A stretch of 64,000 nt of DNA from WARW01 sp964582365. Lineage in GTDB: Bacteria; Patescibacteriota; Microgenomatia; UBA12405. Positions 25,124 through 32,859 of the stretch are shown one piece after another; within the stretch, counting starts at the first letter, position 1, and each line of letters opens with the position of its first letter. The DNA is taken from NCBI GenBank assembly GCA_964582365.1, contig CAZOQV010000002.1, positions 1 to 64,000 of the forward strand, given 5' to 3'. Under the pieces are notes generated by a model, which was not told where the DNA came from, searched no databases, and saw only the letters and a program-made list of their open reading frames with translations. A program made the position numbers and the translations under genes.

Positions 25124-25333
25124 CTCCCCTCTGCCCTGCCTATCCAGCTTCAAAAATTAAAAAATATCAAATCATTTATAATTAAGTTTATTCCCTTTTT
25201 AAACCTAAATCAGAGATTTTATATTAAAAATAATCTACGATCTAACCTCTACGACCTAAATCCTAATCCCCAACTCCCCTGTTTCCAAAGCCAAAAACAA
25301 CATATTTACCCAATCTTTCCAGTTAAAATACTA

Positions 25334-25400
25334 TATAACTTGAAAAACTTGATGAACTTTATAACTTGAAAAACTTGATGAACTTTATAACTTGATAAAC
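25334..25400. repeat. 26-bp tandem repeat before the scaffold gap
   Basis: The unit TATAACTTGAAAAACTTGATGAACTT occurs twice (25334-25359, 25360-25385), then as a partial third. After the gap it resumes at 25515. A diverged copy is translated in frame within cysS (44111-44140). Confidence 0.85.
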
Positions 25401-25414
25401 TAACTATTCTATAA

Positions 25415-25514
25415 NNNNNNNNNNNNNNNNNNNNNNNNNNNNNNNNNNNNNNNNNNNNNNNNNNNNNNNNNNNNNNNNNNNNNNNNNNNNNNNNNNNNNN
25501 NNNNNNNNNNNNNN
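25415..25514. other. Scaffold gap (100 N)
   Basis: Exactly 100 N. The 55 bases before it (25360-25414) are identical to the 55 bases after it (25515-25569), so the flanking contigs probably overlap in a tandem repeat. Confidence 0.97.
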
Positions 25515-25558
25515 TATAACTTGAAAAACTTGATGAACTTTATAACTTGATAAACTAA

Positions 25559-27322
25559 CTATTCTATAAAACCCCCAACCTGTATATTCCAAAGCCTGTT
25601 GTAGATTCCTCTTTTTAATTTAATTAAATTAAGATGAGTTCCGTCTTCCACGATCTTTTTATTTTCAATAATCACAATTCTATCCACCTTTTTAATTGTT
25701 GATAATCTATGAGCGATTATAATCACTGTTTTATTTTTCATTAATTCGTCCAGGGAATCTTGGATATATTTTTCTGATTCCGAGTCCAAACTCGAAGTCG
25801 CTTCATCTAAAATTAATATCGGTGAATTTTTTAATATTGCCCTAGCAATGGCCACTCTTTGACGTTCACCACCAGAAAGTTTTATCCCTCTTTCACCCAC
25901 AAAGGTATTATAACCTAGATTTAATTTACTAATAAACTCATCACAATGAGCTATCTTCGCCGCCCTAAACACTTCTTCATCCGTTGCTTCTGGTTTACCA
26001 TATCTAATATTTTCCATCAAACTTCGATGAAATAAAATTGGATCCTGTGGCACTAAACTTACATTTTGTCTTAAACTTGCCTGTGTCACCTTAGAAATGT
26101 CTTGACCATCAATTAAGATTTTTCCCTTTTGAATATCAAAAAATCTCAATAACAATTTAGTTAAAGTTGTTTTTCCAGCACCAGAAGAACCCACAATTGC
26201 CACTGTTTGTTTCGCTTTTATCTTTAAGCTAAAATCTTCCATCACATTACCATCTTTTTCATAAGCAAAATAAACATTATTAAAATCAATTTCACCCTTA
26301 CTCACCTTTAATTCTTTCGCTTTATCAACATCGACTACATCATATGAAGTTTCCAATACCACCGTCATTTCTTCAGCATCCGACAGACTTTCATATATTT
26401 TTCTTAATATTCTTCCGAAATTCCAAACTATACTTAAAACCATAATGATATATGTTTGTATCAGAACAAAATCTCCTACACTCACCATATTTTTCTTCCA
26501 TAAATCAATTGCTAAAAAATACATTCCTATTTCCAAGCCCATTAATAAAAAAGATTGTATCGTTATAAAAACAACGTGAATATCCCAAGCTTTTTTCTTT
26601 AATTTTCTTAATCTTTCGGTTTTTTCAAAAAAGTTCTTATTTTCAAATTTATGACCATTAAATAACTTGATATTAATATTATTAGTAATTGTATCTGCCA
26701 AAACGCTACTAGCAGTAGTTTCTGCTTCGGTTTTATATATATCAAATTTCAGTTTATATTTAACAAATATGAAATTTATAGCCACAAAAATAAAAATACC
26801 CCCTAACATTCCTAATCCTAAAAAAATATTAACATTCGCCAAAACTAAAACTATCACAATTACATTAATCAAAGATGGTACGATATCGTAAAGAAGTTGG
26901 TCACATAAACTTTCAAAAGCACTAACGAAACCCTTAACTTTCTTAATAAGAGAACCAGTAAATGTATTGGAAAAATAGGCATAAGAATGTTTATGAATTC
27001 GAACAAAACAGAAATTATATAAATCAGTCATTACTTTTAACTCAAAAAAATTCATTGTAAAATCAAAAATTCGAAAAATTATCCATTTTGTCGCTTTTAG
27101 AATCGCCACTGTTATTAAAATCAAAAACAAGGATTTGATTATTAAATCTTTTTGATTGTCACCAACCACTAAAACATTAAAAAAATTCTTAATAAAAACA
27201 GGAATAATCGCATCTAACACTGACACCATAACCATCGCTGTTAATAAAAATATAAATACAAATTTATATTTAATAATTGCTTTCCAGTAATAATGAAGAG
27301 TCTTTTTAGTGTTATATTTCAT
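25559..27322 (-). CDS. ABC transporter, fused permease-ATPase (exporter type)
   Basis: Half-transporter with six TM helices (about 20-320) and a C-terminal ATPase: Walker A GSSGAGKTTL, Q-loop VPQDPILF, signature LSGGERQRVAIARA, Walker B ILILDEATSSLD, H-loop IIAHRLSTIK. The MsbA/multidrug/peptide exporter class works as a homodimer. A TTG at 27340 would extend it, but that codon overlaps the -10 box, so I use ATG 27322 (587 aa). The last codons fall in the sequence bordering the scaffold gap, so the C-terminal few residues depend on the assembly. It is divergent from pta. Confidence 0.9.
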   Translation of the reverse strand: MKYNTKKTLHYYWKAIIKYKFVFIFLLTAMVMVSVLDAIIPVFIKNFFNVLVVGDNQKDLIIKSLFLILITVAILKATKWIIFRIFDFTMNFFELKVMTDLYNFCFVRIHKHSYAYFSNTFTGSLIKKVKGFVSAFESLCDQLLYDIVPSLINVIVIVLVLANVNIFLGLGMLGGIFIFVAINFIFVKYKLKFDIYKTEAETTASSVLADTITNNINIKLFNGHKFENKNFFEKTERLRKLKKKAWDIHVVFITIQSFLLMGLEIGMYFLAIDLWKKNMVSVGDFVLIQTYIIMVLSIVWNFGRILRKIYESLSDAEEMTVVLETSYDVVDVDKAKELKVSKGEIDFNNVYFAYEKDGNVMEDFSLKIKAKQTVAIVGSSGAGKTTLTKLLLRFFDIQKGKILIDGQDISKVTQASLRQNVSLVPQDPILFHRSLMENIRYGKPEATDEEVFRAAKIAHCDEFISKLNLGYNTFVGERGIKLSGGERQRVAIARAILKNSPILILDEATSSLDSESEKYIQDSLDELMKNKTVIIIAHRLSTIKKVDRIVIIENKKIVEDGTHLNLIKLKRGIYNRLWNIQVGGFIE

Positions 27323-27339
27323 TTTTTTTAGTGAAATCA

Positions 27340-27352
27340 ATTATAGTATAAT
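27340..27352. promoter_or_regulatory. Symmetrical divergent promoter between the ABC exporter and pta
   Basis: On the plus strand TATAAT (27347-27352) ends 6 nt before the pta ATG. On the minus strand TATAAT (27340-27345) lies 17 nt before the exporter ATG. The two -10 boxes are back to back, separated by one base. Confidence 0.6.
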
Positions 27353-27358
27353 TACCCC

Positions 27359-28300
27359 ATGAATCCTATTGTTGAAAATATCTATAATCAGTCTAAATTA
27401 AATTTTAAAAAAATAGTCCTTCCAGAAGGTAATGATCCTCGAGTTATAGAAGCCGCCAAAATAATTCGAGATCAAAAACTTGCCGACGTTATTGTTCTCG
27501 GTAAAAATGGCAATATTGATCCAGAAAGCTCTCCTCTCTTTAATCAATTCACTCAAACTCTTTTTGACCTTCGAAAAGAAAAAGGTTTAACCACTGAAGA
27601 AGCTAGTAAATTAGTTAAAAATCCCCTATATTTCGGCACATTAATGGTTCATCTTGATTTAGCTCATGGTATGATTGCCGGTTCAAACTGTACTACCGCT
27701 GATACTTTTAGACCAGCTCTTCAAATTATAAAAACTGCTCCAACTTCCAAAATAATTTCTAGTTTCTTTATGATGGAAACTAACAATCCAAATCTTGGAG
27801 AACAAGGCGTTTTATTTTTTTCCGATTGTGGTCTAAATTTAAATCCATCAGCTGAAGAATTATCCGAAATTGCCATTCAAACCGCCATTTCTTTCAAAAC
27901 TCTAACTCAAAAAGAACCAAAAATTGCCATGCTTTCTTATTCCACTAATGGCAGTGGTAAAGGTGATACGGTTAATAAAGTAAAATTAGCTACCGAATTA
28001 GTAAAACAAAAAAATCCTGACTTAATTATTGAAGGTGAAATGCAAGCCGATGCTGCTCTTGTTCCCGAAATTTGCGATCGTAAATTTCCTGGAAACAAAA
28101 TTCACGGCCAATCCAACATTTTAATCTTTCCCGATTTAAATTCCGGCAATATTGCCTATAAATTAGTTGAAAGAATTGCCAACGCCAAGGCTTTTGGACC
28201 GTTAGCTCAAGGCATTAAAAAACCTATTAACGATCTTTCTCGTGGTTGTAGTGTTGAAGATATTGTTGCTACTGTCGCTATCACTTCAGTTCAAATCTAA
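27359..28300 (+). CDS. pta: Phosphate acetyltransferase (phosphotransacetylase)
   Basis: Interconverts acetyl-CoA and acetyl phosphate, feeding ATP formation by acetate kinase in fermenting cells. The 313-aa protein is the short, single-domain PTA_PTB form: KKIVLPEGNDPRVIEAA (about 17-33), MVHLDLAHGMIAGSNCTTADTFRPAL (the substrate loop, about 97-122), MLSYSTNGSGKGD and EGEMQADAAL. It is one of the few energy genes in the window. It has its own promoter and converges on the next gene with a 4-nt overlap. Confidence 0.93.
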   Translation: MNPIVENIYNQSKLNFKKIVLPEGNDPRVIEAAKIIRDQKLADVIVLGKNGNIDPESSPLFNQFTQTLFDLRKEKGLTTEEASKLVKNPLYFGTLMVHLDLAHGMIAGSNCTTADTFRPALQIIKTAPTSKIISSFFMMETNNPNLGEQGVLFFSDCGLNLNPSAEELSEIAIQTAISFKTLTQKEPKIAMLSYSTNGSGKGDTVNKVKLATELVKQKNPDLIIEGEMQADAALVPEICDRKFPGNKIHGQSNILIFPDLNSGNIAYKLVERIANAKAFGPLAQGIKKPINDLSRGCSVEDIVATVAITSVQI

Positions 28301-29085
28301 TTTCCTGAAATCCCCGTCAAGATTATTCCTAAAACAGTTGCCGCTCCCACCCAAACAAAAACAATCCACGTTCTTTTAAATAATCTCCCTCTTAACTCGG
28401 CCTGCATTAAACCGCTGATTATATAAACTACCATCACTAAATAAATTGATCCTTTGAAAATACCCACTGGCCAAAAACTCAAAACCAACGCTATTTCTGA
28501 CATTAGCAGAGATGGAATTAACACTTGATACCAAACATTTTTACTTTTTCCATCATCAGCCAATTCTATTGTCACGCTAAAAAAGATATACATAAAAATT
28601 ACCATCGAAATTACAAAAACCAAAAGCATGTTTAACCAATAACTAAACTTAAAAGAAAAGAGGCTATTAAAACAAAAAAATGAGCTTAATAATAATAAAA
28701 TTAGTCCAACGGTATAGGCTGATCGATAAAGCGGCGGAGTTCTAAATCCAATAGCTACCAAAAAAACATTTTCGACTAAAAACATAACATAACAAATAAT
28801 CCCAAAAAACAAACTATACAAAGAAATTAATAATAAGTTTTGAGGCAATAAAATTGCAAACAAAGCAAAGCCTACAAAAAAAGCCACTGGCATTACTATT
28901 GACATTAATCGTATGTACATACTCTGATCAAACATAATTCCCAAACCAAACCAAAAACAAAAAACTATCAAAACAATTCCTACTAATAAACCATAATAAT
29001 GGGATTCGTAGGGTAAATTTAAAAAGAAATAAAAACCTATTGTTGCTAATAAAGATGACAGGAAATATTTTATTCTCTTTGACAT
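28297..29085 (-). CDS. Polytopic membrane protein, function unknown
   Basis: About 262 aa with seven or eight hydrophobic helices and no charged catalytic motif I recognise. It resembles uncharacterised Patescibacteria membrane proteins (possibly DUF5656). An in-frame ATG 42 nt upstream would overlap yebC. I use ATG 29085, which leaves a 7-bp gap after yebC. TATAAT lies 9 nt before this ATG but inside the yebC end. It probably belongs to the yebC transcription unit. Confidence 0.7.
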   Translation of the reverse strand: MSKRIKYFLSSLLATIGFYFFLNLPYESHYYGLLVGIVLIVFCFWFGLGIMFDQSMYIRLMSIVMPVAFFVGFALFAILLPQNLLLISLYSLFFGIICYVMFLVENVFLVAIGFRTPPLYRSAYTVGLILLLLSSFFCFNSLFSFKFSYWLNMLLVFVISMVIFMYIFFSVTIELADDGKSKNVWYQVLIPSLLMSEIALVLSFWPVGIFKGSIYLVMVVYIISGLMQAELRGRLFKRTWIVFVWVGAATVLGIILTGISGN

Positions 29086-29092
29086 TAGTGAA

Positions 29093-29779
29093 TTATACCT
29101 TTTTATAATCAAATCCAGCAAAAACATTTATTACATCATCATTTTCTTCCAATTCATCAATCATATCCATAATTTTAGCCACTTCTTCTTCTGAATTAAG
29201 TATGGTTGGATTGCTTGCTTTTAAAATCAATTCTGATCGCACTATTATTAAATTCATTTCCTCTATCTTTTTAGTCACCTCATTTAAATTATTTGGTTCT
29301 GTTAAAACAACATTTCCATCAAAATCAATTGCCCCAACATCAATCAAATCTAATTCCTGATCTTCTAAAATATCATTCTCTAATTCAATCTCCCCTACTC
29401 TCTTAAATTGAAACATAACCGAATTACTTTCTCCTAAATTTCCATTATAATTTCTAAAAATCAATTTAATTTCTCCCAAAATTCTGTTTTTATTATCCGT
29501 TTCAGCTTCCACTATCATTGGCACTCCAAAAGGACCATAACCTTCCAAAGTCACCGTCACTAAATTATCTTTCCTTTCTTCAAATCTAGAAATTAATCTA
29601 TCAATATTTTCTTTTGGCATATTAACTTCTCTGGCTTTATCAATTGCCGCTTTTAACCCCACTCCATCCCTAATCGCCGTCATGATATTTTTTGAAACTC
29701 TAGTAAAAACTGAACTTCTCTTTTTATCTTGAGCCCCTTTTCGATTTTTAATATTTGACCATTTAGAATGTCCCGACAT
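29093..29779 (-). CDS. yebC: YebC/PmpR-family protein
   Basis: The family is known both as transcriptional regulators and as ribosome-associated factors that help translate proline stretches. N-terminus MSGHSKWSNIKNRKGAQDKKR is the family hallmark, followed by FTRVSKNIMTAIRDG and ARE-x-NMPKENIDRLI. The middle and C-terminal domains carry YGPFGVPMIVEAETDN and GAIDFDG. At 228 aa it is slightly shorter than the usual 240-250. It is preceded by a TTAATTATTAATT repeat (29795-29832). The long Pro/Thr linkers of the surface proteins make the translation role plausible here. Confidence 0.94.
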   Translation of the reverse strand: MSGHSKWSNIKNRKGAQDKKRSSVFTRVSKNIMTAIRDGVGLKAAIDKAREVNMPKENIDRLISRFEERKDNLVTVTLEGYGPFGVPMIVEAETDNKNRILGEIKLIFRNYNGNLGESNSVMFQFKRVGEIELENDILEDQELDLIDVGAIDFDGNVVLTEPNNLNEVTKKIEEMNLIIVRSELILKASNPTILNSEEEVAKIMDMIDELEENDDVINVFAGFDYKKV

Positions 29780-29794
29780 AGATATTATTAATAG

Positions 29795-29832
29795 GTATTA
29801 TTAATTATTAATTATTAATTCTTAATTATTTT
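29795..29832. repeat. TTAATTATTAATT repeat between LytR_C gene and yebC
   Basis: ATTATTAATTATTAATTATTAATTC-type array in the 46-bp intergenic gap. Same family as 3130-3176. Confidence 0.7.
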
Positions 29833-30683
29833 ATGTAGCTTGAGTATTTTATCACCGAAGCTAAGTTATCACCAAAATATAATTCCAATTCATTTTCATT
29901 CAAACTAAAATCATATTTTTTATCACAATCAAAAATTTCATTAATCATTTTCCATCCATAAGTTTCTTCCACTTTGTCGCCATAAATCATCAAACATTTA
30001 TCTATTTTTTCTTCATTATTATCTGTCGAAACAACCGAAAAACCAGACCATTCCAATCTTTTAGTCATAAAACTAGCCAAACCACTTTCACTGGTATTAT
30101 TAAAAATCGACAGTCTCAATTCTTCATTATTTAATTTACTTTCCGAAAAATCTCTCATCATTATTTCATCTAAAAATAAATTATTTTCCATTAAATTTCT
30201 CTCTATTTTTTCTGGTTTCAACAACATTTTGTCATAATTAATTTTATATTTTAACCAACCAAAAAATCCTAAATAATCTATTAAAGTTGAATTTTTTTTC
30301 CAATCTTCAACTGAATTTAAAAATAAAATTTTGTCAGTTATAAATCCAAAATTGTACCAAAAAATATCTTCTGCCAAATCAGCTTTTTTCTCTTTTTCTA
30401 AAATATTTTTAACTTTAATATTATTAATCCACGACATTCCTTGTGGAATCCAAACGTCCACCTCTGTTCCTAAATTTAAGACATTAATCATTTTTCTTTC
30501 GTAAGAAATTGACACCAGTACTATTCCATCATCAGCAACTATTCCCATTTTATAGTCTAAATTTTGATTTCTATCTATCTTTTTTAAAAACCCAATTAAA
30601 ATTAAGACTGCCAAACATAGCAATAATACTACCCCAAAAATTAATTTAAAATCTCTTTGTTTTTCAGTTTTGATATTCTTCAT
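29826..30683 (-). CDS. Membrane-anchored protein with LytR_C-like domain
   Basis: 285 aa with one N-terminal TM helix (about 11-33). Residues about 188-230 (LSIFNNTSESGLA, then RLEWSGFSVVS) match the LytR C-terminal domain, usually found behind the LCP phosphotransferase domain in cell-wall glycopolymer ligases. The catalytic LCP domain is absent. The central part is unfamiliar. It overlaps the pseudouridine synthase gene by 20 nt, so it is in the lgt-like to yebC block. Surface or cell-wall role inferred. Confidence 0.65.
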   Translation of the reverse strand: MKNIKTEKQRDFKLIFGVVLLLCLAVLILIGFLKKIDRNQNLDYKMGIVADDGIVLVSISYERKMINVLNLGTEVDVWIPQGMSWINNIKVKNILEKEKKADLAEDIFWYNFGFITDKILFLNSVEDWKKNSTLIDYLGFFGWLKYKINYDKMLLKPEKIERNLMENNLFLDEIMMRDFSESKLNNEELRLSIFNNTSESGLASFMTKRLEWSGFSVVSTDNNEEKIDKCLMIYGDKVEETYGWKMINEIFDCDKKYDFSLNENELELYFGDNLASVIKYSSYIK

Positions 30684-31344
30684 ATTTTTTCAAAATTTCT
30701 TTCAACTCTTTCGGTAAATCTATTTTAATTGTCAATTCTTGACCACTAATTGGATGTCTAAAAATTATTTGATAAGCGTGTAAAAATGGTCTTTTTAAAT
30801 CATCAATCATTTCCCATCCGTAAATTCTGTCACCTACTAATGGCCACCTCAAATGGCTAAAATGAACTCTGATTTGATGTGTTCTACCAGTTTTTAAATC
30901 CACTTCCAATAAACTATATATTTTTCCTTCTTTTTTGTATTTTTTAATTAGTTTAAATTTTGTTAAAGCTCTTTTTCCATCTTCATTAACTCCAAATTTA
31001 GCAAAAACATATTTTGATCTAGCAATCGGCATATCAATTGTCCCATCAAAAGAAACATCTCCCCCAACAAGACAATAATATTTTTTAGACAAACTCCTTT
31101 CTTTAAATTGTTTTTTTAAATTTAGAAGAGCTTCATCTGTTTTAGCTACCATTACTAAACCAGAAGTTCCTTTGTCTAACCGATGGATAATTCCATTTCT
31201 TGGTAGTTCATTTGGCCTAAATTTTCGTAAAAAATCCTCCAATGTCCCTTCCTCTCCTTTTCTCTCTTTTGTTGTTGTCATTAATGATGGTTTTTCCATC
31301 ACCATCATGTCTTTATCTTCAAAAATTATTTTGACTTCTTCCAT
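30664..31344 (-). CDS. RluA/RluD-family RNA pseudouridine synthase
   Basis: Isomerises uridine in rRNA or tRNA. The catalytic motif HRLDKGTSGLVMVAK (about 54-68, catalytic Asp57) is intact, with GRTHQIRVHFSH and GDRIYG later. The S4 RNA-binding domain of RluD is absent, so the protein is minimal (226 aa). It lies directly downstream of the lspA-like gene (overlap 19 nt), the same neighbour order as lspA-rluD in many bacteria. Exact target position unknown. Confidence 0.92.
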   Translation of the reverse strand: MEEVKIIFEDKDMMVMEKPSLMTTTKERKGEEGTLEDFLRKFRPNELPRNGIIHRLDKGTSGLVMVAKTDEALLNLKKQFKERSLSKKYYCLVGGDVSFDGTIDMPIARSKYVFAKFGVNEDGKRALTKFKLIKKYKKEGKIYSLLEVDLKTGRTHQIRVHFSHLRWPLVGDRIYGWEMIDDLKRPFLHAYQIIFRHPISGQELTIKIDLPKELKEILKKYEEYQN

Positions 31345-31640
31345 AATAAATCAATTAAACAAATTAAAACTCCTACCCCAATTATCCAATCATTAACATT
31401 ATTGTAAAGTCCCAACCCTAAAAAATTCCAATAATCTCTTACATATCCAAAAATAATTCTCTCAGATAAATTTAAAAATCCGCCAATAAAAATAAAAATA
31501 CAACCCACCCGCCATAACTGCGAAGCTGTGGGCGGGCCTTTTTTAATCGCCAAAAATAAAAACAAAATAACCAAAATAACACTTAATCCGATAAAAAACG
31601 GTCCACTTATTCCAAAACTTATTCCATAATTTTTAACCAT
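31326..31640 (-). CDS. lspA: Minimal signal peptidase II (LspA)-like protein
   Basis: 104 aa against the usual 150-170. It begins at the conserved NYGISFGI and so lacks the first TM helix. GGFLNLSERIIFGYVRDYW and NNVNDWIIGVGVLI match the LspA core with both catalytic Asp present (D69, D84). The usual D of N-L-x-D-R is Glu. Residues about 34-46 are coded by an in-frame palindromic repeat (31508-31536) between helices. Located just upstream of rluD and near an Lgt-like gene, which fits lipoprotein processing. Activity is uncertain because of its size. Confidence 0.72.
   Translation of the reverse strand: MVKNYGISFGISGPFFIGLSVILVILFLFLAIKKGPPTASQLWRVGCIFIFIGGFLNLSERIIFGYVRDYWNFLGLGLYNNVNDWIIGVGVLICLIDLLWKKSK
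31508..31536. repeat. Palindromic repeat inside the lspA-like gene
   Basis: CCCGCC (31508-31513) and GGCGGG (31531-31536) flank a partly paired core containing GCGAAGC. Translated in frame as part of GPPTASQLWRVG on the minus strand. Confidence 0.8.
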
Positions 31641-31651
31641 AAAGCTAAAAA

Positions 31652-32035
31652 CTACAATTCACTTTCTTTACTACATTTAATACAATTAGTTGCTTCTGGT
31701 TTAACTGCCAATCTATCAGTATCAATAATTTTTCCACATTTTTCACAAATACCATATTTGCCTATCTTCATTCGAGTTAAGGCTGTTCTAAATTGAGCAA
31801 TCCGTTTACTTAAAAATTTAACTTTAACTTCATTATCAAAATGACCGATCTGTTCATCTAAATCCTCTTCCAATGAATTTTCCGAAGCTCTATTTTCATC
31901 AAAAAAAGGATCTTCTTTTTTTAATTGTTTTTTGTGTCTTTTAAGACGAACCAATTCTTTTTCTAAAAAAACCTTAATCGGTGATAATAATCTCATTGGA
32001 AAAGCTAAAATTGTTTCCTTTTTTTCTTTTGTCAT
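31652..32035 (-). CDS. DksA/TraR-family zinc-finger protein
   Basis: 127 aa with an N-terminal coiled-coil half (about 15-75) and a C-terminal four-Cys zinc finger: GICEKCGKII and TNCIKCS near the end. DksA-type proteins enter the RNA polymerase secondary channel and adjust transcription. The acidic tip typical of true DksA (DxxDxA) is not obvious, so it could be a YteA/TraR-like member. It lies between the lspA-like and lgt-like genes with gaps of 11 and 1 bp. Confidence 0.85.
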   Translation of the reverse strand: MTKEKKETILAFPMRLLSPIKVFLEKELVRLKRHKKQLKKEDPFFDENRASENSLEEDLDEQIGHFDNEVKVKFLSKRIAQFRTALTRMKIGKYGICEKCGKIIDTDRLAVKPEATNCIKCSKESEL

Positions 32036-32036
32036 A

Positions 32037-32702
32037 TTATTTCCTTTTGTTAACCATTAAAAAATTAAAAACCTCACCTAAGATACACAATCCAACCAAA
32101 GAAATCAAACTGAGTATCCAATATGTAATCGAGTAAATTATATTATTTTTGAATACCATTTCTAAAGAACCTAAGGCTAAAAATACTAAAAAAGATGTCA
32201 TTAAAAAAGCAAAACCTTTTTTACCACTCTTATACCAAACCAGTGATCGATATTTTTTCTTGGCCAATTTCGCCGCAAATAACATTAAAATTAACAAGAG
32301 TGAATAAACTCCAACCCTCAAATCAAAAGTGGCTCTCATAAATTCATCAATCATTAAAAAAGTCAAAAATATCAAAGTATTAATTAATCCATCTTCACAA
32401 AATGGTATAAATTTCCAGCTATTAACTCTAGAAAAGATAAAATTAACCAGCATTAACCCTAAAAAACCACCAATATAATTCATTCCCGGTTTATCCCAAA
32501 CAGAAAACCAATTCATCCAGCTATCATTCCAAACTCCAAAATTAACTAATCCATAAGTAACTCTTCCTGCTACAAAAAAAACCAGTAAAGCTATCCAGGA
32601 ATAATTGACAATTTTGTCTTCATCGTAGCTGTCCTTTAAATTTCTCCAAGTTAAATAAACAAAAAGTATAATTCCTAAAACTCTTACGATTCCTAAGTTC
32701 AT
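32037..32702 (-). CDS. Lgt-like (prolipoprotein diacylglyceryl transferase-like) membrane protein
   Basis: 221 aa with about seven TM helices. The stretch FVAGRVTYGLVNF then GMNYIGGFLGLMLV (about 43-87) resembles Lgt, where the GGxxG loop binds phosphatidylglycerol. The later Lgt signature G-R-x-x-N-F is missing, so enzymatic function is doubtful. Placement near the lspA-like gene supports a lipoprotein-related role. TAAAAT (32708-32713) lies 5 nt before the ATG, so this is likely the first gene of the block that runs to 28.3 kb. Confidence 0.55.
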   Translation of the reverse strand: MNLGIVRVLGIILFVYLTWRNLKDSYDEDKIVNYSWIALLVFFVAGRVTYGLVNFGVWNDSWMNWFSVWDKPGMNYIGGFLGLMLVNFIFSRVNSWKFIPFCEDGLINTLIFLTFLMIDEFMRATFDLRVGVYSLLLILMLFAAKLAKKKYRSLVWYKSGKKGFAFLMTSFLVFLALGSLEMVFKNNIIYSITYWILSLISLVGLCILGEVFNFLMVNKRK

Positions 32703-32707
32703 ATCTT

Positions 32708-32713
32708 ATTTTA
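32708..32713 (-). promoter_or_regulatory. -10 box of the lgt-like operon
   Basis: TAAAAT on the minus strand, 5 nt before the ATG at 32702. It partly overlaps an ACGATCTA repeat (32714-32740). Confidence 0.45.
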
Positions 32714-32752
32714 CTACGATCTAACACCTACCGTCTAATATAACTAATTTTG

Positions 32753-32835
32753 TGCCGAAGGAGGGACTTGAACCCCCATGACATTGCTATCACACGCTCT
32801 TGAGGCGTGCGTGTCTACCATTCCACCACTTCGGC
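32753..32835 (-). tRNA. tRNA-Leu (anticodon CAA)
   Basis: Class II tRNA on the minus strand. The acceptor stem is GCCGAAG/CTTCGGC with discriminator A. The anticodon stem CACGC/GCGTG encloses loop CTCAAGA, giving anticodon CAA. A long variable arm (about TGATAGCAATGTCA) and T arm GGGGG-TTCAAGT-CCCTC follow. CCA is not encoded. Confidence 0.93.
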
Positions 32836-32859
32836 AAAGTAAAGTTATTATAACTTAAT

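Larger units (their letters stand above)
24485..25558. other. Non-coding repeat-rich kilobase with scaffold gap
   Basis: No credible gene. Contents: an ACGATCTA repeat (24527-24556), the TTTACCTATCTTTAGGC motif (24592-24613), several AGGGGAGT-type motifs in both orientations, TTAATTATTAATT arrays (24720-24792, 24926-24960), a CACAATGT dyad (24824-24849), an iteron-like block (25020-25123), a 26-bp tandem repeat and a run of 100 N (25415-25514). A plus-strand 87-codon ORF at 25106 is built from these repeats. Confidence 0.8.

Noticed and set aside
25106..25369. Plus-strand 87-codon ORF in the non-coding kilobase
   Set aside because: Built from ACGATCTA and TTGATGAACTT repeats, no start signal, no protein-like pattern.
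24485..25558. Chromosome origin or terminus
   Set aside because: No dnaA/dnaN nearby, the dif-like dyad is weak, and the strand composition does not switch here by eye. Kept only as iteron and dyad findings.
25334..25569. Possible CRISPR array from the 26-bp repeats
   Set aside because: Units are contiguous with no unique spacers, and no cas genes are in the window.
25404..25592. ORF running through the 100-N gap
   Set aside because: Its middle is unknown bases and its ends are repeat DNA. The real gene here is the ABC exporter in another frame.
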